11,827 nucleotides of DNA from CAYSPU01 sp964432995 (GTDB lineage Bacteria; Verrucomicrobiota; Verrucomicrobiia; Limisphaerales; JAHDYP01): positions 1-11,827 of the forward strand of contig CAYSPU010000192.1 of assembly GCA_964432995.1 (NCBI GenBank), in the 5' to 3' direction. Below, in pieces: positions 5,942-11,827 of this stretch. The notes beneath the pieces are model-generated. The model saw only the letters and a list, made by a program, of their open reading frames with translations. It had not been told where the DNA came from and did not search any database. The translations under genes were made by a program, and so were the position numbers. Positions within the stretch are counted from its first letter, which is position 1, and each line of letters starts with the position of its first letter.

Positions 5942-6454
5942 TCAACGGCCGTCCTCGCTGCAGAATCGGTCGCCGCCGCGACCAACGGGAACGCAGACTT
6001 GTCCCACCCACGAACACACCTGTTCGAGGGCGGCGGCGTCGACGTCGTCCAACGCCGCCACGGTGTCGGAGTCGACGTCCAACACCGCGCAGAGGCGACC
6101 CGTGGGGTCGAGGACCGGGACCACGATTTCCGAGAGGGTCGACGTTGCGCACGCAATGTGCGCGGTGTCCTGCCGCACATCGGCGACGATTTGCGTGCGG
6201 GCTTCGCGCGCGCAGCGGCCGCAGACGCCCGCCGTGAAGGGGATCGTCAGGCACCCGTGACCGCCCTGGTATGGCCCGATCTTCAGCAGCCCCGGTGCCG
6301 TGACCCGATAGAACCCCACCCAGTCGAAGTGCTCGAGGCCGTGGTAGAGCTCGCAGACGACGGTGGCCATGACTGCGATCTCGTCCGTCTCGCCCGAGAT
6401 CACTGCGCGGATGCGCTGGAGAACGGAGGCGTAGGCGTCCGTCTTGGGCGGCAT
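5942..6454 (-). CDS. msrC: Free methionine-R-sulfoxide reductase (GAF domain, fRMsr)
   Basis: A 170-aa cytoplasmic single-GAF enzyme that reduces free methionine-R-sulfoxide to methionine with electrons from thioredoxin. Family hallmarks are WVGFYRV (45-51), IGPYQG (59-64), IPFTAGVCG (71-79), HIAC (99-102), SEIVVPV (108-114) and VLDVDSD (124-130). The three catalytic/resolving cysteines are at 68, 78 and 102. Their spacings of 10 and 24 are exactly those of C84, C94 and C118 in the E. coli enzyme. The C-terminus has extra cysteines (147, 154, 165), unusual for the family. The ATG at 6454 was chosen; an in-frame TTG at 6463 would add three residues, and neither has a clear ribosome site. The upstream ThuA-like gene ends 93 nt away, with a dispersed repeat in the gap. 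A strong hairpin follows the stop. Confidence 0.93.
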   Translation of the reverse strand: MPPKTDAYASVLQRIRAVISGETDEIAVMATVVCELYHGLEHFDWVGFYRVTAPGLLKIGPYQGGHGCLTIPFTAGVCGRCAREARTQIVADVRQDTAHIACATSTLSEIVVPVLDPTGRLCAVLDVDSDTVAALDDVDAAALEQVCSWVGQVCVPVGRGGDRFCSEDGR

Positions 6455-6485
6455 AGTCTGCAATTACCGGAGGCACGGAGGGAAC

Positions 6486-6513
6486 GAGGCGCCCGCGGAC
6501 AGGTCGCCCTGCC
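6486..6513 (-). repeat. Dispersed 28-bp intergenic repeat, copy 2
   Basis: It matches 1240-1267 at 24 of 28 positions in the same orientation. The outer stem (GGCG/CGCC) is kept, but the inner stem is weaker than in copy 1. It lies in the 93-bp gap between the ThuA-like gene and msrC, both on the minus strand. It could influence termination or mRNA processing between them; no direct evidence. Confidence 0.6.
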
Positions 6514-6547
6514 CCATGCTTCATGCAAAGGCGGTCGGAGCGCCCCG

Positions 6548-7564
6548 TTATTCACGCGCGTGATCGGCGGGTTTCAGGCCAGGTTTGAACTTGTTGAACC
6601 CAAACCAGGTTGGCGCGTAGGTCCCGACGTAGTCCACGTTGCTCTTGGCGGGAATGCGGTCGGTTAGTCCGAGTGTCCAGTAGCAGGCGTTCACCAACAG
6701 CCGCCGCAGCCCTTCGCTCTGCAGGTCCACGGACGCGCCCATGGTGGTGGTGACGATCTTCGAGATCTTGCCGGATTCACCCCGGTAGTCGCGGACCCAG
6801 ACAATGGGCGTGAGGGGATCGTTCTTCCGGCCCGCGACCGGTGGGTCGTCGGCTTTCATGCCGGCGAGAACCTGCCCGTGCACCAGCACCGTGACGTCCG
6901 CGGGCAGGTGCGCCAGGCCGTAGACGTCGGTTGGGCCCCAGATATCGTCGACTCCGCGGAGGATGGGATGGCTCTTCATGGCGGGGTTGATGACCCCGCG
7001 GGTGCTTTCCTTGCCGTGATCGCCGTGATGGTTTACCCAGGTGTCGCCGAGCACCTGCTGACCGAAACCGCCTGGCCACTCTTTGCTCTGCCAGTCGTAG
7101 CGGGCGTAGCGGCTTTGGGGATTCTTCGCGTAGGCGAAGGCATGGGTGGCCGTCCGGAGGGCCACAATCGGTTTGCCGGAGTTCACGTAGTCCACGAAGT
7201 GCTTCATCTGGTCATCGGGCAGCTCGCGGAAGCGGAGGAGCATCACGACAAGGTCGGCGGTGGCGAGCTGGTCCATGCCGGGAATGTTGTTGAGGATGTT
7301 GGGCGCGATGCAGCCGGTGGCGGGATCGATCGAGAACAGGACGGTGCAGCGGAACCCGTGGCGCGTGGCGAGGATCCTGGCCAACATGGGAAGGCCCTCC
7401 TCGGAGCGGTACTCCTCGTCCCCGGTCAGGAAGACAATGTGCTTGCCGCGGCCGGGGCCCTCGCGGCCCTCATAGACGAGAAGCTCACCCGCCAGGGTGA
7501 CGGTCGCGGTCCAAAGAAGTGCCAAGGCGCCAAGCCGGGCGATCGATCGAGGGAGTCGGTTCAT
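6548..7564 (-). CDS. Secreted ThuA-like domain protein
   Basis: A 338-aa protein beginning with a signal peptide: basic MNRLPRSIAR, then hydrophobic LGALALLWTATVTLA, with likely cleavage after A25. From about residue 40 it follows the ThuA-like (class I glutamine amidotransferase-like) fold. KHIVFLTGDEEYRSEEGLPML contains the strand and turn near the presumed active site. LATADLVVMLLRFRELPDDQ (99-118), GKPIVALRTATHAF (130-143) and VNHHGDHGKESTRG (177-190) follow. The block HPILRGVDDIWGPTDVY (199-215) is frequent in these proteins, and the end is NACYWTLGLTDRIP. Such proteins are common in Planctomycetota and Verrucomicrobiota near sugar-degradation genes; biochemical function is mostly undefined, and a trehalose role should not be assumed. 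The ATG was chosen because the signal peptide starts there. No Shine-Dalgarno is visible. It is divergent from kdsA. Confidence 0.85.
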   Translation of the reverse strand: MNRLPRSIARLGALALLWTATVTLAGELLVYEGREGPGRGKHIVFLTGDEEYRSEEGLPMLARILATRHGFRCTVLFSIDPATGCIAPNILNNIPGMDQLATADLVVMLLRFRELPDDQMKHFVDYVNSGKPIVALRTATHAFAYAKNPQSRYARYDWQSKEWPGGFGQQVLGDTWVNHHGDHGKESTRGVINPAMKSHPILRGVDDIWGPTDVYGLAHLPADVTVLVHGQVLAGMKADDPPVAGRKNDPLTPIVWVRDYRGESGKISKIVTTTMGASVDLQSEGLRRLLVNACYWTLGLTDRIPAKSNVDYVGTYAPTWFGFNKFKPGLKPADHARE

Positions 7565-7614
7565 GAGGGGAGGCAGATGCGCAGTCACGTTGTCTGTGGT
7601 GCCGAACGTTCCTC

Positions 7615-7643
7615 CGTGTATCCGATTTTGGCATCCATGACAA
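7615..7643 (-). promoter_or_regulatory. Weak candidate promoter for the ThuA-like gene
   Basis: On the minus strand TTGTCA (7643-7638, 5/6 to consensus) is followed after 17 bp by TACACG (7620-7615, 3/6). The start would lie about 44 nt before the ATG. The -10 match is poor. Confidence 0.25.
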
Positions 7644-7744
7644 GATCTGGTGGCACCAGGACCGGCGCCGTCCCGGCGGTGGACGGACGGCAGCCCCACC
7701 TGCCGCGCGCCGCTCCCGAACCACCGATTGCCTTCCGCCTGCGA

Positions 7745-7773
7745 TTTACTTTGTGGGCGCCGGCTGCTAGAAG
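7745..7773 (+). promoter_or_regulatory. Weak candidate promoter abutting the kdsA start
   Basis: TTTACT (7745-7750, 4/6) and TAGAAG (7768-7773, 4/6) are 17 bp apart. The -10-like box ends 6 nt before the GTG, the same geometry as upstream of ercA, so the message could be leaderless. The AGAAG could instead act as a weak ribosome site. Confidence 0.3.
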
Positions 7774-7779
7774 CGACGC

Positions 7780-8598
7780 GTGCTGCCGACGCAGAGCCAG
7801 CTTTGGAAGGTCCTGACCAACCCGCGGAGGTTGTTCCTGATTGCCGGTCCGTGTGTGATCGAGAGCGAGGCGCTCTGCCGGGAAGTGGCCGAGCGGCTCG
7901 TCAAGACCTGTGCGCGGCTGCGCCTCCCGCTGGTCTTCAAGGCGAGCTACGACAAGGCCAACCGCACCTCGGGCAAGTCGTTCCGCGGTCCCGGGCTCGA
8001 GGCGGGCCTGGCGATCCTGGCTCGCATCCGTGAGGAGTTACAGGTGCCGGTGCTGACCGATGTTCACACGGAAGCGCAAGCGCAGGCGGCCGGGCCGGTG
8101 GCGGACATCATTCAGATTCCAGCATTCCTTTGTCGGCAGACCGATCTGTTGGTTGCGGCCGTCCGGACGGGGCGCATAGTGAACATCAAGAAAGGCCAGT
8201 TCCTCTCCCCGGCGGAGATGGGACCGGTGGTTCGCAAGGCGACCGATGCCGGCGGACGACGACTGGTTCTGACCGAGCGCGGCACGACCTTTGGCTACCA
8301 GAACCTGGTGGCCGATCTGCGCTCCATTCCCATTCTCCGGCGGCTGGGTTTCCCCGTGGTTTTCGACGCCACGCACTCGGTGCAGTTGCCGGGTGGGTCT
8401 GGCGATCGGTCGGCGGGCCAGGGGGAGTTCGCCCCGGTGCTGGCCCGCGCCGCCGTGGCGGCGGGGGCCAACGGCCTCTTCGTGGAGACACACCCCCATC
8501 CCGACGCCGCTCTCAGCGACGGCCCCAACATGATCCCGCTGGCCGATATGCCGGCGTTTCTGAAGAGCGTACAGAGGGTGTTCGAGGCCGTCCGGTAG
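7780..8598 (+). CDS. kdsA: 3-deoxy-D-manno-octulosonate 8-phosphate synthase, metal-dependent class
   Basis: A 272-aa cytoplasmic enzyme that condenses phosphoenolpyruvate with arabinose 5-phosphate to give KDO 8-phosphate for lipopolysaccharide. Conserved blocks in order: IAGPCVIES (21-29), FKASYDKANRTS (53-64), SFRGPG (67-72), VLTDVH (91-96), DIIQIPAFLCRQTDL (109-123), NIKKGQF (135-141), ERGTTFGYQNLV (166-177), FDATHSVQLPG (195-205) and FVETHP...LSDGPN (234-250). C25, H199, E236 and D247 occupy the metal-ligand positions. Their spacings (174, 37, 11) equal those of C11, H185, E222 and D233 in the Aquifex enzyme, so this is the divalent-metal-dependent class. The metal-free E. coli type has Asn in place of the Cys. 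GTG start; it is the only start giving the normal N-terminus. It stands alone, without kdsB, kdsC or kdsD nearby, and converges on the rhodanese gene 37 nt on. Confidence 0.97.
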   Translation: MLPTQSQLWKVLTNPRRLFLIAGPCVIESEALCREVAERLVKTCARLRLPLVFKASYDKANRTSGKSFRGPGLEAGLAILARIREELQVPVLTDVHTEAQAQAAGPVADIIQIPAFLCRQTDLLVAAVRTGRIVNIKKGQFLSPAEMGPVVRKATDAGGRRLVLTERGTTFGYQNLVADLRSIPILRRLGFPVVFDATHSVQLPGGSGDRSAGQGEFAPVLARAAVAAGANGLFVETHPHPDAALSDGPNMIPLADMPAFLKSVQRVFEAVR

Positions 8599-8635
8599 CC
8601 AGGAGTGCCAGGCGCGAACCTCAGGTGGGGCGACC

Positions 8636-9022
8636 CTAGCTTCTCTCGGTCTTCTCGCCGGCCGCTTTCCAGCCGGAGATGCCCGCCCGCAGGTGCTTGA
8701 CGTTGGTGTAACCGAGGTCCTTCGCCGCTTTGGCGGCCGCCCGGTAAGCGCCGCACTGCGGTCCGCCACAGTAAGCGACGATCAGGGCGTTCTTGTCCTT
8801 CGGCAGTTTGCTGGCAAGCTGGCCTTTTGTGGCGACGTAGTCCACGGCGCCAGGGATGCGCCCTTGCTTCCACGAGTCCGTGCCGTTCACATCCAGCAGG
8901 GTGACTTTCTTGTCGGCAATGGCTTCCTTGAGCTCGGTGATGCCGATTTCAGGGAACTCGGCCGCCTGCAGACCGGCGGCGAGCAACAGGGTGGCGAGGC
9001 ACAACAGCGATTTCTTCATCAT
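8636..9022 (-). CDS. Secreted single-domain rhodanese-like protein
   Basis: A 128-aa protein with a signal peptide (MMKKSLLCLATLLLAAGLQA, cleavage near residues 20-21), so it probably acts in the periplasm. The rhodanese domain starts at FPEIGITELKEAI. It continues with VTLLDVNGTDSWKQGRIPGAV (40-60), where the usual arginine after the DV motif is replaced by asparagine. IVAYCGGPQCGAYRAAAKA (81-99) places a candidate catalytic cysteine at C85, with a second at C90. It ends with the typical LRAGISGWKAAG. Possible roles are sulfur transfer or thiol-redox handling of periplasmic substrates; the CGGPQC loop, with two cysteines, would allow an internal disulfide. An ATG at 9022 or 9019 is equally possible; the longer upstream frame lacks support. 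It is divergent from the GAF gene across a 417-bp gap. Confidence 0.87.
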   Translation of the reverse strand: MMKKSLLCLATLLLAAGLQAAEFPEIGITELKEAIADKKVTLLDVNGTDSWKQGRIPGAVDYVATKGQLASKLPKDKNALIVAYCGGPQCGAYRAAAKAAKDLGYTNVKHLRAGISGWKAAGEKTERS

Positions 9023-9439
9023 ACAGGTTCGGTTTCGTTGGTCGTTCACGTTTCGTTTCCTCGTCGGCGGCCTTCGGGGACGCGCCCGGGATGAGCGCCC
9101 CGGTGCGCCCCGCCGATCCGACGCGCCGTAACGTTGCGCAGTTTTCGCATCGCGCAAGTAGGAGATTGCCAGCAGATCGCTCCGGCCAAATCCACGCCCA
9201 ACTGCCGTGGCCGTGCCGCGGGCAAGCCTCGAGGGGCGCGCGCTTGCGCCGCAACGCTGGGCTGCGGCGCGGGATCAGGGGGGAAGATGCCCGGCGCTCT
9301 TGACGCGTCACCCGCCCCCCGCTATCTATCCACCATCGGCGCTCTTGTGCCCGTGCCGCTGTCCATGCGTGTCGGGGCCGGCTCCGATGGCGCAAGATTG
9401 TGCACGGCGGCAGGGGCGGGGGGCGCACCAGGAACACTC
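9023..9439. other. 417-bp intergenic region between divergent rhodanese and GAF genes
   Basis: No convincing gene is seen. The frame that extends the GAF protein upstream is rich in Ala, Gly, Arg and Cys and lacks domain character. Two dyads occur. GGGGACGC/GCGCCCC (9076-9083 and 9095-9101, one bulged A, 11-nt loop) resembles the hairpin after the OPT gene. TTGCGC/GCGCAA (9134-9139 and 9152-9157, 12-nt spacer) could be an operator. A promoter-like pair at 9300-9328 points toward the GAF gene. Confidence 0.5.
9300..9328 (+). promoter_or_regulatory. Candidate promoter for the GAF and PQQ-like genes
   Basis: TTGACG (9300-9305, 5/6 to consensus) and TATCTA (9323-9328, 3/6) are separated by exactly 17 bp. 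The transcript would have a leader of about 105 nt before the ATG at 9440. The -10 box lacks the final T of the consensus. Confidence 0.33.
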
Positions 9440-10123
9440 ATGGAACCGGACATCCGAACAGCGAGCATCCCGTCCCAGATCGTGGAGATCTGGCAGCGGT
9501 TGGTTGATTCCATGTCCGTCCTTCTCTCGGTGCCGAGCGTGATGATCAACCGGCTTGAGCCCCCGGACTTGGAGGTATTTCGCTCGAACGTCAGTCGCGC
9601 CAATCCATTTCCCTCGGGCACTCGCATGCCGATGATGGGGGTGTACTGCGAGACCGCCGCCCGGAAGCGGCAGAGCATCCGGGTCGAAGATGCCCGGAAG
9701 GACCCGGTTTGGGCCGATTCCCCGACGGCGAAGGCCGGGATCTTTGCCTATTTGGGTTTCCCGGTGTTCTGGCCGGACGGTGAGGTCTTCGGGACCATCT
9801 GCGCCATCGACACCAAGGAAAACCGATGGGTATCGCCGTCCGCGGATCTGCTCCGGACGATCAAGGATGCGGTGGAGGCGCACCTGGCTTTGGTGGCGAC
9901 CACGGCGGAGCTGAACCGGAAGAACCAGGAACTCGAGCGCACCCTCAGCGAGGTGCGAACGCTCCAGGGGCTTCTGCCCATCTGCGCCGCCTGCAAAAAG
10001 GTTCGGGATGACAAGGGATACTGGAACCAGATCGAGAAGTACATCACGGAGCATTCGGAAGCGCAGTTCAGTCACTCGATCTGTCCGGAGTGCGCCCAGA
10101 AGCTCTACGGCGAGTATCTCTGA
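9440..10123 (+). CDS. GAF-domain protein with C-terminal four-cysteine module
   Basis: A 227-aa cytoplasmic protein. Residues about 15-150 form a GAF sensor domain (SVMINRLEPPDLEVF at 33-47, GVYCETAARKRQSIRVEDA at 67-85, YLGFPVFWPDGEVFGTICAID at 104-124). A helix of about 25 residues (ATTAELNRKNQELERTLSEV) probably forms a coiled coil. The last 50 residues are the module ICAACKKVRDDKGYWNQIE...HSICPECAQKLY, with C182, C185, C215 and C218 in two CxxC pairs. This module is a frequent C-terminal ending in bacterial PAS, GAF and receiver proteins, often after a coiled coil; its role is unclear and metal binding is plausible. No kinase, cyclase or DNA-binding output is present. The ATG is supported by AGGA (9430-9433) at 6 nt. 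The PQQ-like gene follows after 47 nt without a visible terminator, so co-transcription is likely. Confidence 0.85.
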   Translation: MEPDIRTASIPSQIVEIWQRLVDSMSVLLSVPSVMINRLEPPDLEVFRSNVSRANPFPSGTRMPMMGVYCETAARKRQSIRVEDARKDPVWADSPTAKAGIFAYLGFPVFWPDGEVFGTICAIDTKENRWVSPSADLLRTIKDAVEAHLALVATTAELNRKNQELERTLSEVRTLQGLLPICAACKKVRDDKGYWNQIEKYITEHSEAQFSHSICPECAQKLYGEYL

Positions 10124-10170
10124 CCGGATCTTCCTTGACGGGGGCGGGGTGAGCTGTCGGGAGTGGGCGG

Positions 10171-11826
10171 GTGCACGCGCAGGGCTCGATTCGTTGGTGG
10201 CCGGCCATCCTGATCCTCGGCGGGGCCGCATCGGCCGCCTTGGCGGTCCACCGGTTGGGGGGAGGTTCGTTCCAGCAGCGGAACATCGTGACGATGCTCA
10301 TCGTGGTGGGGACCATCCTGCTGCTGGTCGTCTGGCTGCTCGTCGGGGCGCGACTTCGGGCGAAGACCCGCTGGGGAATGGCGGCCGGTCTGTTGGCGGT
10401 GTGCGGACTGGTTCCCGTTCTGTTCGAGATCGAGGGGGTAACGGGTGATGTGCTGCCGATCCTCCGGTTGCGCTGGGCGAAACCGGTTGTTGCCGGAGAG
10501 AGGCTGGCGGGGGCGGACCCAGCTGCCGTCGTGGCGCGGCCGGGTTCGGCGCGAGGCGACTTCCCGCAGTTCCTGGGGCCAAATCGGAACGCGATCGTCG
10601 CGGATGGAACTCGGTTGGCGCGCGATTGGCATGGGCGCCCGCCGCAGTTGGTGTGGCGCCAGACCGTGGGGGCGGCGTGGTCGGGCTTTGCGGTCGTGGG
10701 CGACCGGGCGATCACTCAGGAACAGCGGGGCGAAGAAGAGACAGTGGTCTGCTACGGGCTGGGAACGGGCGGGGAGCTGTGGATGCACGCCGACTTGGCT
10801 CGCTACCACACGACCACGGCCGGGGAAGGGCCGCGCTGCACGCCGACCGTGACGGGCGATCGGGTCCTGACACTGGGCGCAACGGGGATTCTGAACTGCC
10901 TGGACCTCGGGACGGGGCGTCGGATTTGGTCGACGAACATCGTGGAGGCGAACGAGGCGCGGCTGGTCGGGTGGGGGGCGGCGGGGTCGCCGCTGGTGCT
11001 GGGGGCCCCCCCTCCCGGTGGGGGGGGGGGGCGTTCTCTGGTGGCGTATGACCTGGCGACTGGGGCGTTTGTTTGGGGTGGAGGCGATGATCCGGCGAGT
11101 TACAGTTCACCGTGCACCGGAGTGCTGGGGGGCGTATCGCAGGTATTGATTTTCAACCAGCCGGCGGTGGTGGGGCACGAGGCGGCGACGGGGCGCGTGC
11201 TCTGGCGGTATGGCTGGGGGATCGGCCAGCCGCACGTGGCGCTGCCGCTGGTGCTGCCCGGGGACCGGGTGCTCGTCAGCAGCGGCTACGGCGTGGGGAG
11301 CGAGTTGCTCCAGATCCGTCGGCTCGAGGACGGCGCGTTCGACGTCCAACGGGTCTGGAAGAGCATCCGGCTGAAGTCGAAGTTCAATAACCTCGTCGAG
11401 AAGGGCGGGTATGTGTATGGGCTGGACGATGGGATCCTGGTGTGTCTCGAGGTGGCAACGGGGGAGCTGCAGTGGAAGGGGGCGCGCTACGGGCACGGTC
11501 AGTTTCTGTTGGTGAGCGATCTGCTGCTGGTGACGGCCGAGAACGGTGACGTCGTCATGATCGAGCCCGTGCCCGATGAACCGCGGGAACTGGGGCGGTT
11601 TGCGGCGCTTCGGGGAAAGACCTGGAATCCGCCGGCGCTGGCGGGGGAATGGCTGTTGATGCGGAACCATCGCGAGGCGGCGTGTTGGCGTCTGCCGGCG
11701 GACGGCACGTCGGCAAGTCGGCAAGTCGGCAAGTCGGCAAGTCGGCAAGTCGGCACGTCGGCAAGTCGGAGATCAGAGGTCAGCACCTCAATCGCCGTTG
11801 GCGACGGAATGAGGCAAGTAACTTGA
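10171..11826 (+). CDS. Membrane-anchored PQQ-like beta-propeller (BamB-like repeat) protein
   Basis: A 551-aa protein. Three hydrophobic helices (about 9-29, 39-61, 68-85) anchor the N-terminus in the inner membrane. From FPQFLGPNRNAIV (131-143) onward it follows the PQQ-like propeller pattern of secreted planctomycete and verrucomicrobial proteins: LVWRQTVGAAWSGFAVVGDRA, TQEQRGEEETVVCY, then repeated blades of the type CLDLGTGRRIW, AYDLATGAFVW, HEAATGRVLWRYGW and CLEVATGELQW. It has no recognisable methanol-dehydrogenase catalytic motif and is more likely a scaffold or binding protein than a quinoprotein enzyme. GTG start with a GGGAG ribosome site about 7 nt upstream. Two oddities: a G12 run encodes residues 284-287, and residues 512-533 are translated octanucleotide repeats. 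The tail after ACWRLPAD therefore looks like read-through into former intergenic DNA. Confidence 0.85.
   Translation: MHAQGSIRWWPAILILGGAASAALAVHRLGGGSFQQRNIVTMLIVVGTILLLVVWLLVGARLRAKTRWGMAAGLLAVCGLVPVLFEIEGVTGDVLPILRLRWAKPVVAGERLAGADPAAVVARPGSARGDFPQFLGPNRNAIVADGTRLARDWHGRPPQLVWRQTVGAAWSGFAVVGDRAITQEQRGEEETVVCYGLGTGGELWMHADLARYHTTTAGEGPRCTPTVTGDRVLTLGATGILNCLDLGTGRRIWSTNIVEANEARLVGWGAAGSPLVLGAPPPGGGGGRSLVAYDLATGAFVWGGGDDPASYSSPCTGVLGGVSQVLIFNQPAVVGHEAATGRVLWRYGWGIGQPHVALPLVLPGDRVLVSSGYGVGSELLQIRRLEDGAFDVQRVWKSIRLKSKFNNLVEKGGYVYGLDDGILVCLEVATGELQWKGARYGHGQFLLVSDLLLVTAENGDVVMIEPVPDEPRELGRFAALRGKTWNPPALAGEWLLMRNHREAACWRLPADGTSASRQVGKSASRQVGTSASRRSEVSTSIAVGDGMRQVT
11020..11031 (+). repeat. G12 homopolymer inside the PQQ-like gene
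   Basis: Twelve consecutive G encode four glycines; a C7 run (11006-11012) lies 7 nt upstream and can pair with it. With exactly 12 G the propeller frame is continuous on both sides. Gain or loss of one base would truncate the protein about half-way. Confidence 0.85.
11703..11766 (+). repeat. Octanucleotide tandem repeat, eight copies
   Basis: Eight contiguous units of CGGCAAGT; units 1 and 7 read CGGCACGT. As 8 is not a multiple of 3, the translated product repeats every 24 bp (ASRQVGKS-like). The repeat lies at the 3' end of the PQQ-like gene, followed by GAGATCAGAGGTCAG. Confidence 0.95.
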
Positions 11827-11827
11827 T

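Noticed and set aside
4843..6237. Plus-strand open frame (464 aa) opposite ercA and msrC
   Set aside because: It runs antisense across two recognised genes and the palindrome; composition only, no family resemblance.
6548..7564. Trehalose-utilisation enzyme
   Set aside because: Only the ThuA-like fold is supported; no sugar transporter or trehalose gene is nearby and the protein is secreted.
9023..9157. Longer start for the rhodanese protein
   Set aside because: The residues before MMKK are Arg-rich and would bury the signal peptide.
9134..9439. 102-residue N-terminal extension of the GAF protein
   Set aside because: It is low-complexity Ala/Gly/Arg sequence, whereas the ATG at 9440 has a well-placed AGGA and starts at the domain edge.
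10124..10170. TTGACG at 10133 as a promoter for the PQQ-like gene
   Set aside because: No -10-like sequence lies at a suitable distance before the start codon.
11703..11766. CRISPR array
   Set aside because: The units are 8 bp, contiguous and without spacers, so this is a microsatellite-type repeat.
10171..11826. PQQ-dependent alcohol dehydrogenase working with ErcA
   Set aside because: Tempting because ErcA controls such enzymes in Pseudomonas, but this protein shows only structural propeller blades, three N-terminal helices and none of the catalytic or cytochrome motifs I would expect.

Overview
This is GC-rich bacterial DNA with a dense, ordinary chromosomal layout and no phage, insertion-sequence, CRISPR, rRNA or tRNA signal that I can see. 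KdsA (a KDO/lipopolysaccharide enzyme) and two predicted signal peptides point to a Gram-negative cell. The ThuA-like secreted protein, the membrane-anchored PQQ-type beta-propeller protein with its FPQFLGPNRN opening, and the short GC-rich intergenic repeats resemble what is seen in the Verrucomicrobiota/Planctomycetota group. That placement is an inference from gene style, not a proof.

Layout. (1) 2-1123, plus: the 3' part of an OPT-family oligopeptide transporter cut by the window edge. (2) 1342-7564, minus: six co-directional genes. Read in the direction of transcription they are a ThuA-like secreted protein, the free methionine-R-sulfoxide reductase msrC, the iron-alcohol-dehydrogenase-like protein ErcA, a PAS/histidine-kinase/receiver hybrid, a Get3/ArsA-type ATPase with a C-terminal HSP20-like domain, and a small protein. 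Two pairs overlap (ercA/kinase by 1 nt, ATPase/small protein by 4 nt), which suggests translational coupling. (3) 7780-8598, plus: kdsA, of the metal-dependent class. (4) 8636-9022, minus: a secreted rhodanese-like protein, convergent with kdsA. (5) 9440-11826, plus: a GAF-domain protein ending in a four-cysteine module, then a membrane-anchored PQQ-like beta-propeller protein.

How the genes may work together. The strongest functional unit is ErcA plus the hybrid kinase: an alcohol-dehydrogenase homologue with intact metal ligands next to a sensor kinase, as in the ErcA/ErcS alcohol-response system of Pseudomonas. A candidate sigma-70 promoter ends exactly at the ercA start codon and would give a leaderless mRNA. 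The Get3d-like ATPase and the coupled small protein follow 113 nt downstream and could be in the same transcript. MsrC, the rhodanese and the cysteine-rich GAF protein give the neighbourhood a redox flavour, but no sequence evidence joins them into one pathway.

Non-coding structure includes a perfect 19-bp-arm palindrome between msrC and ercA with a nearby third partial copy, a 22-bp tandem duplication beside it, a dispersed 28-bp intergenic repeat (two clear copies at 24/28 identity), a G12 homopolymer inside the PQQ gene, and an eight-copy octanucleotide repeat that has become the coding C-terminus of the same gene.
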